From contig NZ_JAUEQY010000017.1 of the NCBI RefSeq assembly GCF_030406325.1, forward strand, positions 1 through 64,000: a DNA stretch of 64,000 nucleotides, written 5' to 3'. Positions 7,694 through 16,877 of this stretch are shown here, in pieces. Within the stretch, counting starts at the first letter, position 1; each line of letters opens with the position of its first letter. A program made the translations under genes and the position numbers. The DNA is from Actinomadura sp. DC4. GTDB taxonomy: Bacteria; Actinomycetota; Actinomycetes; Streptosporangiales; Streptosporangiaceae. The notes under the pieces are model-generated. The model was not told where the DNA came from. It did not search any database and saw only the letters and a list, made by a program, of their open reading frames with translations.

Positions 7694-8164
7694 TCACGCC
7701 GTGGGCTTGAAGGTGAACGACACTCCGGCGTGATTTCCGCTGCCGCCGACGATATGGGACTGGAATGCCCCGTCGGTCCCCGCGGTGTCGTAACTGTTCG
7801 ACCCGATGAACGGGTTGTCCCAGTGCAGATGGATTCGTTTGTTGTTGGCGGCCGGATTCCGGCAGGCCTGGGTGAAGTAGTCCGCTTCGCCCTCGGTCCC
7901 GGTGCCGACGCCGTTGGACTCGGACTCCCACTTGCCCTCGTCGCCCAGCTGGATGAGCCGGGGCGGCCGGGTCGTCCACTCGCCATGGTCGAGCCGTGCG
8001 GTGACCAGCAGCAGGTCGCACCGGGTGAGGTTGGCCAGGAACACCTCCACGCTGCGGGCCGCCCGCTTGGCGTCGGCGTGGGCCGCGGGAGCCGGGACGG
8101 ACAGGCCGGCGGACAGCAGGGCCGCGCCGGCGGCGGCACCCGCGAGTCCGATGGAATTGCGCAT
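7694..8164 (-). CDS. Secreted aegerolysin-like protein
   Basis: A 156-residue protein with a Sec signal peptide: MRNS, a hydrophobic run (IGLAGAAAGAALLSAGLSV), and a likely cut near PAAHADA. The mature part of about 125 residues looks like the aegerolysin beta-sandwich: N-terminal SVEVFLANLT, then LIQLGDEGKWESE, a GTEGEADYF segment, HWDNPFIGSNSYD, and VSFTFKP at the end. Aegerolysins bind specific membrane lipids and may act with pore-forming partners; no MACPF partner gene is in this window. ATG at 8164 follows an AAGGGGG ribosome site. Its upstream region is visibly less GC-rich than the surroundings. Confidence 0.68.
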   Translation of the reverse strand: MRNSIGLAGAAAGAALLSAGLSVPAPAAHADAKRAARSVEVFLANLTRCDLLLVTARLDHGEWTTRPPRLIQLGDEGKWESESNGVGTGTEGEADYFTQACRNPAANNKRIHLHWDNPFIGSNSYDTAGTDGAFQSHIVGGSGNHAGVSFTFKPTA

Positions 8165-8231
8165 GATTTCCCCCTTGCTACTCAGTGTGAACAGCAGAAC
8201 ACATGGTGCTATGACGCAAGGGGCTTGATCA

Positions 8232-8247
8232 TCAGTGAAAACACTGA
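8232..8247. promoter_or_regulatory. TCAGTG-AAAA-CACTGA dyad upstream of the aegerolysin gene
   Basis: A perfect 6-bp inverted repeat with an A4 centre, 68 bp upstream of the aegerolysin-like start at 8164 and 24 bp after the quinone reductase stop. It could be an operator for the secreted protein gene or a weak terminator of the reductase gene; the AT-rich setting favours a regulatory role. Confidence 0.4.
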
Positions 8248-8270
8248 CATTCAATTCGCGGGACCGGCCT

Positions 8271-9167
8271 TTATGGGACCAATAGCCACCGGCCCCGCTG
8301 CCCGCCGCCGGCGACCTTCTCGTACGCGGCCGCGGCCTCGGTCAGCGGCACCCGGCCGGCCACCCGCGGCTCCAGGACGCCGGAGGCGGCGAGGGCGAGG
8401 AGCTCGGCGAGCCTCCCGCCGTCGGGCTCGACGCTCAGGATGGCGACCTCGATGTCCCGCTCGGGCACCGCCACGGACTCCGCGGGCACGCCGGCGAACG
8501 TCCCGCCGTCGCGGATCGCGGGAAGGGCGGCCGAGTGCAGGACGGCGCCGTCGACGACCGCGTCGAACGAGGCCCCCGGCACCTCCGTGACGAGCTCACG
8601 CGCGCCGGCTCTCAGCACGAAGTCGCGGTCGGAGGCGCGCGCCAGCCCGGTGACGGCCCAGCCGGCGTGGGCGGCCAGCGCGACGGCGTACCCGCCCACC
8701 GCCCCGGCGGCGCCGGTGACCAGCAGGGTCCGCCCGCCGGCCGGGCCGAGCCGGTCCACCAGCCGTGCCGCGGTCAGGGCGTTGACCGGGACGGAGGCCG
8801 CGTCGACCGGGTCGAGGCCCTCCGGCAGCAGCGCGGCGCTCGCCGCCGGCACGACCGTCTCCTCGGCATGCGCGCGGGCCGGGGCCGAGACGTCGCCGTG
8901 CACCGCGGCGACCGGGTCACCGGCCGCGAAGCCGGTGACCTCCGCGCCGGTCGCGGTGACGACGCCGGTGAGGGAGAAGCCGATGCCGGCCGTGCCGGTG
9001 ATCCCGAAGATCGCCCGCGCCGGCCCGCCGGCGTAGAGGGTGTCCACCGGGTCGACCGACGCCGCCGTGACCCGGACCCGCAGGTCGCCCGGGCCCAGCG
9101 GGGGCAGCGTGACCTCCTCGCGGGTGATCGCGGAGGTGTCGGGCTTGGAAACGAGTGCGAATGTCAT
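8271..9167 (-). CDS. Zinc-free MDR-family quinone/alcohol oxidoreductase
   Basis: A 298-residue medium-chain dehydrogenase/reductase resembling NADPH:quinone reductases. It has an N-terminal GroES-like domain (LRVRVTAASVDPVDTLYAGG) and a nucleotide-binding motif TGAAGAVGGYAV at about 150-161. The catalytic and structural zinc ligands of alcohol dehydrogenases are absent. It is likely a cytosolic NADPH-dependent reductase of quinones or enones. It is divergent from the HxlR regulator at 9243, with a dyad between them, a familiar pairing for electrophile or quinone sensing. Confidence 0.85.
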   Translation of the reverse strand: MTFALVSKPDTSAITREEVTLPPLGPGDLRVRVTAASVDPVDTLYAGGPARAIFGITGTAGIGFSLTGVVTATGAEVTGFAAGDPVAAVHGDVSAPARAHAEETVVPAASAALLPEGLDPVDAASVPVNALTAARLVDRLGPAGGRTLLVTGAAGAVGGYAVALAAHAGWAVTGLARASDRDFVLRAGARELVTEVPGASFDAVVDGAVLHSAALPAIRDGGTFAGVPAESVAVPERDIEVAILSVEPDGGRLAELLALAASGVLEPRVAGRVPLTEAAAAYEKVAGGGQRGRWLLVP

Positions 9168-9180
9168 CGCCCCACCATCG

Positions 9181-9210
9181 GTGCTCTACTCTCTTTTAGG
9201 AAGTAGGCAC
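9181..9210. promoter_or_regulatory. Putative HxlR operator
   Basis: An imperfect dyad of about 30 bp, GTGCTCTACT / AGTAG-GCAC, with a single-base bulge in one arm and an AT-rich centre. It lies in the 75-bp gap between the divergent reductase (start 9167) and HxlR (start 9243), so it could repress both. Confidence 0.5.
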
Positions 9211-9242
9211 TTTGAGGTGGTGTAGGAACCCAGAGGTGAGCC

Positions 9243-9635
9243 ATGGACATGACCACGACGGATGAGCCGGTCGTGCGGTTCGACGCGTTCGCCGCCTCCT
9301 GCCCCAGCCGGCGGCTGCTCGACACGATCAGCAACAAGTGGGCGAGCCTGACGATCGTGGCGCTCGGCCTGGGCGGCCGGATGCGCTACTCCGAGCTGTC
9401 CGCGCGGATCGAGGGGGTGAGCCAGAAGATGCTGACCCAGACCCTGCGCAACCTCGAACGCGACGGCCTGCTGACCCGTACGGTGACGCCGTCGGTGCCC
9501 GTACGCGTCGACTACGAGCTCACGCCGCTGGGCATGTCCCTGCTCGAGCCGATGCACCACCTCAAGGAGTGGGCCGAGGCTCACATGCCCGAGGTCGACG
9601 CGGCACGCACCGCCTACGACGACGGCCGGGCCTGA
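9243..9635 (+). CDS. HxlR-family winged-helix regulator
   Basis: A 130-residue HxlR regulator with CPSRRLLDTISNKWASLTIVALG at 20-42, RYSELSARIEGVSQKMLTQTLR as the HTH, and a wing region DYELTPLGMSLLEPM. A single Cys near residue 20 sits at the position used for redox or electrophile sensing in HxlR/YodB relatives. It probably regulates the divergent quinone reductase. The gene ends in a palindrome that contains its stop codon. Confidence 0.9.
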   Translation: MDMTTTDEPVVRFDAFAASCPSRRLLDTISNKWASLTIVALGLGGRMRYSELSARIEGVSQKMLTQTLRNLERDGLLTRTVTPSVPVRVDYELTPLGMSLLEPMHHLKEWAEAHMPEVDAARTAYDDGRA

Positions 9636-9645
9636 CCGGTCAGGC
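9630..9645. terminator. Palindrome containing both convergent stop codons
   Basis: GCCTGACCGGTCAGGC is a perfect 16-bp palindrome. It holds the TGA of the HxlR gene (9633-9635) and the stop of the convergent phosphatase gene (9640-9642). A compact bidirectional termination signal is a plausible role. Confidence 0.5.
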
Positions 9646-10431
9646 GAGCAGGGCGGCCCGGAGCGCGGTGGCGTCTTCGGCGGTCCAGCCGTGGCGTTCG
9701 AGCCAGCCGTCCGGGCCGTCGTGGCGTTCGTCGAGGATGGTGAGGAACTTCTCCATCGTGTAGGCGTGCGGGCGGTGAGTGTCGGCGGGCCGCGAGTCCA
9801 GGTCCTGGGCGTAGGCGGGGCTGGAGCGCAGGCGCGCGAGGATGGCCTCGAGGCGGTCGCCGGTGGCGGTGTAGTCGGCGACGATCTCCTCGCGGGGGAC
9901 GCCGAGCACGTGCAGGACGAAGGCGATGACGACGCCCGTGCGGTCCTTGCCCGCGGCGCAGTGCACGATCGAGGTGCCCTCGCTCATGACCCGCAGCGCC
10001 GAGACGACGGAGTCGGGCCGGTCGGCGAGGTACCCGAGATAGTGGCCGACGCTGCGCTCGCTCTCGTGGCCGCCCTCCTCCTGCCGGTCCTGCCAGGGAA
10101 GGATCTTGTCGGTGTCGACCCTCGGGGTGTCGGCGTCCACGTCGGTGAGGCCACCGCCCTCGGCGAACAGCGACAGGTGGTGGATCGTGACGGCGGGCTC
10201 GCGGGTGAGCGGGCCGGGGCCCTCGATCTCGACCTCGATGTCGCTGCGCAGGTCGATGACGTGCCGCAGTCCGATGACGGTGACGAGACGATCGACGTCG
10301 CCGGGCGTGAGCCCCTGCAGGTTGTCCGAGCGGAGCAACAGGCCGGTACGGACGGTACGGCCGCCGGCCGTGACGAGGCCGCCCATGTCACGGACGTTGA
10401 CGGCGCCGTCGAGTTCGATCCATCGAGTCAT
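9640..10431 (-). CDS. Tyrosine phosphatase (DSP-like, Y_phosphatase3 type)
   Basis: A 263-residue cytosolic phosphatase. The P-loop CX5R motif is HCAAGKDRTG at about residues 156-165. The N-terminus (WIELDGAVNVRDMGGL) has the NxRDxGG signature of the MptpB-like phosphatases. Relatives act on phosphotyrosine, phosphoserine or phosphoinositides; the substrate here is unknown. It stands alone on its strand, with the isochorismate synthase gene upstream separated by a hairpin. Confidence 0.9.
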   Translation of the reverse strand: MTRWIELDGAVNVRDMGGLVTAGGRTVRTGLLLRSDNLQGLTPGDVDRLVTVIGLRHVIDLRSDIEVEIEGPGPLTREPAVTIHHLSLFAEGGGLTDVDADTPRVDTDKILPWQDRQEEGGHESERSVGHYLGYLADRPDSVVSALRVMSEGTSIVHCAAGKDRTGVVIAFVLHVLGVPREEIVADYTATGDRLEAILARLRSSPAYAQDLDSRPADTHRPHAYTMEKFLTILDERHDGPDGWLERHGWTAEDATALRAALLA

Positions 10432-10492
10432 GCTGATGACCCTATCCGGGCGAGATGTCGCCTCTCAGGCCGGTTCAGGCCGTCTGCGTGAC

Positions 10493-10512
10493 CACCGGGA
10501 GGTGCCCCGGTG
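10493..10512. terminator. Hairpin after the isochorismate synthase gene
   Basis: CACCGGG and CCCGGTG pair across a 6-base loop, 17 bp past the stop of the minus-strand isochorismate synthase gene. Confidence 0.5.
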
Positions 10513-10529
10513 TCCGAATCCGCCGCTGG

Positions 10530-11753
10530 TCAGCCGTCGATGGCGTAGCGCATGACGCGCAGCTTCGTCTGGGTCTCGGCCAGCTCGGCGGCCGGGTCGG
10601 AGCCGGCGACGATGCCGCCGCCCGCGTAGAGGCGGGCGCGGGCGCCCTCGACCTGGGCGCAGCGCAGCGCGATGCCCCATTCGCCGTCGCCGCGGGCGTC
10701 GATCCAGCCCACCGGGCCCGCGTAGCGGCCGCGCTCCATCGTCTCCAGTTCGCGGATCACGTCGACCGCGGTCTCGGTGGGGGTGCCGCCGACCGCCGGC
10801 GTCGGGTGCAGGGCCGCGACGACGTCCAGCACGGAACGCTCCTCGCCGAGCCGGCCGCGTACGGGGGTGGCCAGGTGGATGAGGTTGGACAGGCGCAGCA
10901 GCTCGGGGACCTCGGGCATGGTCAGCTCGCTGCACAGCGGGGCGAGGGCGCCGCGGACCATGTCGGCGGCGTAGGCGTGCTCCTCGCGGTCCTTGGCCGA
11001 GGCGAACAGCGTCTCGGCGGCGCCGTCGTCGGCGTCGCGGGCGATCGTGCCGGCCAGGACCAGGGACTCCACGTCGCCGCCCATGCGGCTGACGAGGAGC
11101 TCGGGGGTGGCGCCGACCAGCCCGGCGCAGGCGAAGGTGTAGCAGGAGGGGAAGCGGTCGGCGAGGCGGCGCAGCAGCACGCGGGTGTCGATAGGGGAGT
11201 CGGCGACCGCGAGCAGGTCACGGGCCAGGACGACCTTGGACAGGTGCCCGGCGCGGATGCGCTCGACCGCGGCGGCGACGGCGCGCATGTGGCGCGGCGC
11301 GTTGACCTCGCCGTCGGACCAGCGGACGCCGGAGGGCGCGGCCGGCGGGCGCATCAGGGCGAGCGGCTCGGGGTGGTCGCCGATCGTGGTGTACCAGGCG
11401 TGGCCGCCGCGGCGGCCCAGGACGACGCGCGGAACGATGAGGACCGAGTCGCCGGACTTGTCGTCGAAGGAGAAGCTGCCGAAGGCGACCGGGCCCGAGC
11501 CGGGGACGCCGAGCGGGTCCTCCACGGCGGCGGTGCCGAACACCGAGGCGAGCCATTCGCGGGCGCGGGTGAAGCGGTCCTCCCCGCCGGGCAGGACGAG
11601 CCGCGCGGCCTCGCCCCAGCCGACGAGGCCCTCGCCGTGCCGTACCCAGGCGAGCGCGTGGGTGTGCGGCAGGCGCGCCACGAGGTCGTCGGGCGCCGAG
11701 ACGGCGGCGGTCCGTACGACGAGGCGCTCGGGGACTCCCACTGCGACGTTCAC
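10530..11753 (-). CDS. Isochorismate synthase (chorismate-utilising enzyme)
   Basis: A 407-residue MenF/EntC/DhbC-type enzyme converting chorismate to isochorismate, the precursor of menaquinone or catechol siderophores. C-terminal chorismate-binding motifs are clear: KVVLARDLLAV, ATPELLVSRMGG, LAGTIARDADD, FASAKDREEHAYAADMVR, HPTPAVGGTP and GWIDARGDGEWGIALRC. GTG at 11753 is chosen because the preceding frame (Cys-, His- and Asn-rich) does not look coding. No other siderophore or menaquinone gene is nearby. An inverted repeat TTTGAAC-CT-GTTCAAA lies 22 bp upstream. Confidence 0.88.
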   Translation of the reverse strand: MNVAVGVPERLVVRTAAVSAPDDLVARLPHTHALAWVRHGEGLVGWGEAARLVLPGGEDRFTRAREWLASVFGTAAVEDPLGVPGSGPVAFGSFSFDDKSGDSVLIVPRVVLGRRGGHAWYTTIGDHPEPLALMRPPAAPSGVRWSDGEVNAPRHMRAVAAAVERIRAGHLSKVVLARDLLAVADSPIDTRVLLRRLADRFPSCYTFACAGLVGATPELLVSRMGGDVESLVLAGTIARDADDGAAETLFASAKDREEHAYAADMVRGALAPLCSELTMPEVPELLRLSNLIHLATPVRGRLGEERSVLDVVAALHPTPAVGGTPTETAVDVIRELETMERGRYAGPVGWIDARGDGEWGIALRCAQVEGARARLYAGGGIVAGSDPAAELAETQTKLRVMRYAIDG

Positions 11754-11774
11754 AACGCACCACTGTACGGGAGA

Positions 11775-11790
11775 TTTGAACCTGTTCAAA
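11775..11790. promoter_or_regulatory. TTTGAAC-CT-GTTCAAA dyad
   Basis: A perfect 7-bp inverted repeat 22-37 bp upstream of the isochorismate synthase start. A matching half site GTTCAAA recurs at about 11915 on the PadR side of the 222-bp divergent intergenic region. Operator-like; the binding protein is unknown. Confidence 0.45.
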
Positions 11791-11930
11791 CAGTGGGGAC
11801 CGCCGCAGCGGGTGTGATGCGTGAGACATCCCCGGCCTGTGTCCATCTCACTCTTTCCGCAGCTTAGCCGGGCTTATGTACGAACGAGCCGTACGAGTCG
11901 AGACATATCACCTTGTTCAAAGACTGAGTC

Positions 11931-11953
11931 CGATATATCGTTAAGGTATCTAG
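11931..11953. promoter_or_regulatory. AT-rich dyad upstream of the PadR gene
   Basis: CGATATATCG (itself palindromic) is followed by TTAAGGTATCTAG, giving an imperfect ATATATC/GGTATCT dyad, 23-45 bp before the PadR start. PadR proteins usually bind AT-rich dyads at their own promoter, so this is a candidate autoregulatory site. Confidence 0.4.
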
Positions 11954-11975
11954 ATGGTCGGGAAAGGAACAGGCG

Positions 11976-12607
11976 ATGGAACACTGGCCGCACGGACCCC
12001 ATGACCCCGCCGCGCACGCCGCCATGGGCGGTCCCGGAGCACCGCCCGGACCCCCGGGCCCGCCGCCGGGACCGCCCGGCTTCCCGCCCCCGTTGCCGGG
12101 CGCGCCCCCGATCCCCGGGCTCTTCGGCCCGGGCCCGATGCCCCACGGCGCGGCGCCGAAGGTGCGCAAGGGCGACGTGCGCGCGGCGGCGCTCGCGCTG
12201 CTCGCCGAGGGCCCGCGCAACGGTTACCAGATCATTCAGGAGATCACCGAGCGCAGCCACGGCATCTGGCGGCCCAGCCCCGGCTCGGTCTACCCGGCGC
12301 TGCAGCAGCTGGAGGACGAAGGGCTCGTACGGGCCGAGGAGGAGGGCGGGCGCCGCACGTACCGGCTCACCGGCGAGGGCCGGACCCACGTCGCCGACAA
12401 CCGCGAGGAGCTCACCGAGCCGTGGGCGGCGGTGGCGGAGTCGGTCAGCGAGGAGATGGTCGACCTGCGGGCGCTGTTCATGCAGCTCGGCATGGCCATG
12501 CGGCAGGTCATGGAGGCCGGCACCCCGGCGCAGCACGCCCGCACCCGCCAGATCCTCACCGAGACGCGGCGCTCGCTGTACCGGCTGCTGGCCGAGGAGG
12601 AGGACGA

Positions 12608-12611
<4 letters not shown>
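11976..12611 (+). CDS. PadR-family regulator with Pro/Gly-rich N-terminus
   Basis: A 211-residue protein. Residues 1-60 are an unusual Pro/Gly-rich, probably disordered tail (GPPGPPPGPPGFPPPLPG). A PadR winged helix follows (KGDVRAAALALLAEGPRNGY, then SPGSVYPALQQLEDEGLVR) and a helical dimerisation segment to the end. GGAAAGGAA precedes the ATG. The stop overlaps the ATG of the ABC ATPase gene (ATGA), so it is the first gene of a three-gene exporter operon. PadR proteins typically repress such operons until a ligand is exported. Confidence 0.9.
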
Positions 12612-13588
<977 letters not shown>

Positions 13589-13591
13589 GCG

Positions 13592-14461
13592 ATGGCAACC
13601 GACCTGCAGCCCGCCGTCGAGGTCGCCAAGGTCCACGTGGCGCGGCGCAGCGTGGCCCACGACCTTCGGGCCGTCAAGATCGTCCTGCATCGTGAGCTGC
13701 TGCGTTTCTTCTACGACCGCACCCGGATGGTCTCCCAGCTGATCCAGCCGGTGCTGTACCTGCTGGTCCTGGGCACCGGCCTGGGGGCGCTGGTGTCCGG
13801 CGGCGGGAACGTGGACCTGAAGACGTTCATCTTCCCGGGCGTCATCGCGATGTCGGTGATGTTCACCGGGATGTTCTCGGCGGCCTCGATCGTGTGGGAC
13901 CGGGAGTTCGGGTTCCTGCGCGAGATGCTCGTCGCCCCGGTCGGCCGTGCCGCGATCGTCATCGGCAAGGTCCTGGGCGGCGCGGTCGTGGCCACCTCCC
14001 AGGGCGTGGTGATCCTCGCCCTGGCGGGGCTGGCCGGCGTGCCGTACGACCCGGTCATGATCGCCGCGCTCGTGGTGCTGATGTTCGCCGGAGCGTTCAC
14101 GATCACGGCGTTCGGGGTGGTGCTGGCCGCGCGGATCAAGAAGATGCAGTCCTTCTTTGGAATCATGCAGATGGCGATGATGCCGATGATGTTCCTGTCC
14201 GGGGCGCTGTTCCCGCTGTCGGGCCTGCCGGGCTGGCTGAGCTTCCTGACCCGCGTCAACCCGCTGACGTACGCGGTGGACCCGCTGCGCCACGAGGTGT
14301 TCGCGCACCTCAAGGCGAACGCGCAGCTGAAGGCCCGGTTCGACCCGGGCGTCACCTGGTTCGGCTGGCACGTGCCGCCGCTGGTGGAGATCGGCATGGT
14401 CCTGGTGCTGGGCGCGGCGCTGCTCGGCATCGCGATCGCCCAGTTCCGCCGTACCGACTGA
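13592..14461 (+). CDS. ABC-2 type permease of the PadR-linked exporter
   Basis: A 289-residue membrane protein with about six transmembrane helices after a cytoplasmic N-terminus of about 45 residues. The family pattern is clear: HRELLRFFYDRTRMVSQLIQP, then FGFLREMLVAPVGR, then MPMMFLSGALFPLSGLPGW. GAGGAGATG precedes the ATG at 13592. It forms the membrane channel with the upstream ATPase. Its stop lies 1 bp from the convergent dehydrogenase stop. The sequence, including a GWH motif near the C-terminus, parallels the permease at 42711-43544. Confidence 0.92.
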   Translation: MATDLQPAVEVAKVHVARRSVAHDLRAVKIVLHRELLRFFYDRTRMVSQLIQPVLYLLVLGTGLGALVSGGGNVDLKTFIFPGVIAMSVMFTGMFSAASIVWDREFGFLREMLVAPVGRAAIVIGKVLGGAVVATSQGVVILALAGLAGVPYDPVMIAALVVLMFAGAFTITAFGVVLAARIKKMQSFFGIMQMAMMPMMFLSGALFPLSGLPGWLSFLTRVNPLTYAVDPLRHEVFAHLKANAQLKARFDPGVTWFGWHVPPLVEIGMVLVLGAALLGIAIAQFRRTD

Positions 14462-14462
14462 G

Positions 14463-15485
14463 TCAGGGTTCGATGATCGTCACGCCGGCGGGCGGCGCGG
14501 TTCCCATGGCCGTCAGCGCCGCCGGCGTCTCGGCGAGGCCGATCGTGGCGGTGACCAGGCGGTCGGGACGCAGGGTGCCGGCGGCGACCAGGTCCAGCAT
14601 CGGCCCGTACGCGCGGGCGGGCATCCCGTGGCTGCCCAGCACCGCCAGCTCGTAGGCGATGACGCGGTCCATCGCCACCTCGGGGGCCTCCGGCAGCAGG
14701 CCGACCTGGATGTGACGTCCGCGCCTGCGCAGGCACGCGATCGAGTCCGCGCAGGTCGCCGCGTTGCCGAGCGCGTCGAGGGACACGTGCGCGCCGCCCG
14801 AGGTCAGTTCCCGTATCGCCTCGGGGACGCCGCCGGGGCCCTGGACACAGGCCGCGGCGCCGAACGTGGTCGCCAGGTCCAGCGCGGCGGGGGAGACGTC
14901 GACGGCGACGACGCGCGCCCCGGCCGCCGCGGCGATCATCACCGCGGACAGGCCGACGCCGCCGCAGCCGTGCACCGCCACCCACGCGCCCGGCGCGACG
15001 CGCCCGTGGACCGTCAGGGCGCGGAAGGCGGTGGCGAACCGGCAGCCGAGCGCGGCCGCCGCGCGTACGTCCATGGACCCGGGCAGCGGCACCAGGTTGA
15101 CGTCGGCGTGGTCGATGGCGACGTACTCGGCGAACGAGCCCCAGTGCGTGAACCCGGGCTGGGTCTGGTGCTCACAGACCTGCTGCTCGCCGGCGGAGCA
15201 GGCGGCGCAACGCCCGCACGCGCAGACGAACGGGACCGTGACGCGCTCCCCGGCGCGGTGGCCGGTCACCTCCGGGCCGGCGGCCTCGACGACGCCGGCC
15301 AGCTCGTGCCCGGGGACGTGCGGCAGCGCGATGCCGGGCTCGTGGCCCATCCAGCCGTGCCAATCGCTACGGCACAGGCCGGTCGCCTCGACCCGGATCA
15401 CCACGCCGTGCGGCGGCGGCACCGGGTCGGGCAGGCCGGCCACCCGCGGCACGCCGCCGAACTCCTCGTACATCACCGCGCGCAT
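14463..15485 (-). CDS. Zinc-dependent alcohol dehydrogenase
   Basis: A 340-residue MDR alcohol dehydrogenase. It has catalytic zinc ligand Cys in ATGLCRSDWHGW, the GHELAG motif, and a structural zinc cluster CACGRCAACSAGEQQVC. The NAD-binding GCGGVGLSAV motif follows in the second half. ATG at 15485 (MRAVMYEEFG) is preferred over GTG at 15494. It may reduce or oxidise alcohols or aldehydes in the cytosol. The short stretch between this gene and the deaminase gene is duplicated at 48.4 kb. Confidence 0.92.
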   Translation of the reverse strand: MRAVMYEEFGGVPRVAGLPDPVPPPHGVVIRVEATGLCRSDWHGWMGHEPGIALPHVPGHELAGVVEAAGPEVTGHRAGERVTVPFVCACGRCAACSAGEQQVCEHQTQPGFTHWGSFAEYVAIDHADVNLVPLPGSMDVRAAAALGCRFATAFRALTVHGRVAPGAWVAVHGCGGVGLSAVMIAAAAGARVVAVDVSPAALDLATTFGAAACVQGPGGVPEAIRELTSGGAHVSLDALGNAATCADSIACLRRRGRHIQVGLLPEAPEVAMDRVIAYELAVLGSHGMPARAYGPMLDLVAAGTLRPDRLVTATIGLAETPAALTAMGTAPPAGVTIIEP

Positions 15486-15510
15486 CGCGATCACCGTACC
15501 GGCACGGCGG

Positions 15511-15933
15511 TCAGTAGTAGCCCTCGACCGCGGCGCGGGCCTCCTCGTGCAGGGCCGGGCCCTCCTGCGGGACGACCGGCCAGCCGCCGCCCGGCTTGAG
15601 GGCGGAGAGCTGGTCGTTGGACAGCGCGAACACGACCCGGCCCAGGCCGGAGCGTTCGATGGCGCCCGCGCACATGCCGCACGGCTGGCAGCTCGTGTAC
15701 ATCGTGGTGGCCGCCGCGGTGACGGGGTCGAGCTCGCGCGCCGCCCAGACGGCGAGCTTCAGCTCGGGGTGGGCGCTGATGTCGGCGCCGGTGACGGTTG
15801 TGTTGCGCTCTTCGGCGAGCACGGCGCCGTCCGGGGCGGCCAGCAGCGACCCGAACGGCGGATCGCCGTTCGCGCGCGCCTCGGCGGCCAGCGCGACGGC
15901 GCGGCGGAGCAGTTCCTCTTCTGCGGCGTTCAT
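15511..15933 (-). CDS. Nucleoside deaminase family protein
   Basis: A 140-residue zinc-dependent deaminase of the CMP/dCMP fold. Zinc ligands are His and catalytic Glu in AHPELKLAVWAA (an HPE variant of the usual HAE) and the two Cys in SCQPCGMCAGAI. Guanine-deaminase-like and tRNA-adenosine-deaminase-like proteins share this pattern; the substrate is not clear. Its ATG overlaps the stop of the LLM gene (ATGA), so the two are coupled. The 3' end (VPQEGPALHEEARAAVEGYY) has a mutated second copy at about 48.4 kb. Confidence 0.85.
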   Translation of the reverse strand: MNAAEEELLRRAVALAAEARANGDPPFGSLLAAPDGAVLAEERNTTVTGADISAHPELKLAVWAARELDPVTAAATTMYTSCQPCGMCAGAIERSGLGRVVFALSNDQLSALKPGGGWPVVPQEGPALHEEARAAVEGYY

Positions 15934-16784
15934 GATGATCCTTTGAGGTCGAGGGCGGCGGCCACGGTCGCTAGGTCGCGCCAGGCCCGCCGCGGGTGAC
16001 GGGTCTCTTCGGGGTCGCCGTCGAACGGGTCGAGGACGACGGTGCCGGCGCCGAGCCCGCGGAGCCGTTCCAGGTCGTCGGTGACCTGCTCCAGCGTTCC
16101 TTCGCCGGCGAGGCGGTCCGGGCCGGTGAGCGGCGCGGCGGTCAGGCGCAGCACGACGCGCGGCACGACGGGGGGTACGGGGCGCCCTTCCTCCTCGGCG
16201 ATGGCGGCGAGACGGCCGAGCGCCGCGCGGGTCCACGGGAGGCTGCGGCGCAGCGGGTGCCAGGCGTCGCCGAGGCGTACGGCGCGGCGCATGCCGGCGT
16301 CGCTGTTGCCGCCGACCCAGATCGGGATCGGCGAGCCGAGGTCGTAGTCCGCCTCGTCCGCCCACGCGGCGCGCATCGTCTGGAGGTGTTCGTCGGTGAG
16401 CCGGCCGCGCCGCTCGAACGGGACGCCGAGCGCCGCGAACTCCTGGCGGGCCCAGCCGACGCCCACGCCGAGGACCAGCCGCCCGCCGCTGAGCCGGTGG
16501 AGGTTGGCGGCCATGCGGGCGACGAGCAGCGGATGCCGGTACGGGACGATGAGGACCGTGGTCCCGAGGCGTACCCGTTCGGTGACGCCGGCCAGCCACG
16601 ACAGCGTCGTGAACGGCTCGTAGAACGGCGCGGGGTACTGCTCGGCGACGTCGGGGGTCACCGCGACGTGGTCGGAGACCATCAGCAGGTCAAAGCCCAG
16701 GCCCTCCACGGTGCGCGCCCAGTCGCGCAGCACGCCGGGGTCGGTGCCGGGGCCGAAGTTGGGGACGTTCACGCCGATCTTCAC
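15930..16784 (-). CDS. LLM-class F420-dependent oxidoreductase
   Basis: A 284-residue luciferase-like monooxygenase-fold protein. The N-terminus MKIGVNVPNFGPGTDPG and the segments LGVGVGWARQEFAALGVPFERRGRLTDE and IPIWVGGNSDAGMRRAVRLGDAWHP are typical of F420-dependent members such as TIGR03619-type enzymes. It probably transfers hydride between F420 and an unknown substrate. Translationally coupled to the deaminase. Divergent from the Lrp regulator at 16878, a likely regulatory partner. Confidence 0.88.
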   Translation of the reverse strand: MKIGVNVPNFGPGTDPGVLRDWARTVEGLGFDLLMVSDHVAVTPDVAEQYPAPFYEPFTTLSWLAGVTERVRLGTTVLIVPYRHPLLVARMAANLHRLSGGRLVLGVGVGWARQEFAALGVPFERRGRLTDEHLQTMRAAWADEADYDLGSPIPIWVGGNSDAGMRRAVRLGDAWHPLRRSLPWTRAALGRLAAIAEEEGRPVPPVVPRVVLRLTAAPLTGPDRLAGEGTLEQVTDDLERLRGLGAGTVVLDPFDGDPEETRHPRRAWRDLATVAAALDLKGSS

Positions 16785-16877
16785 GCCACCAGGCTATCCA
16801 GGAGCTCGACGCCGCCGGAAGAGGCTTCTCCCGGCTTGCGGGCTGTTCGGCCGTGGATCTGCCGGTATATTCGAGGA

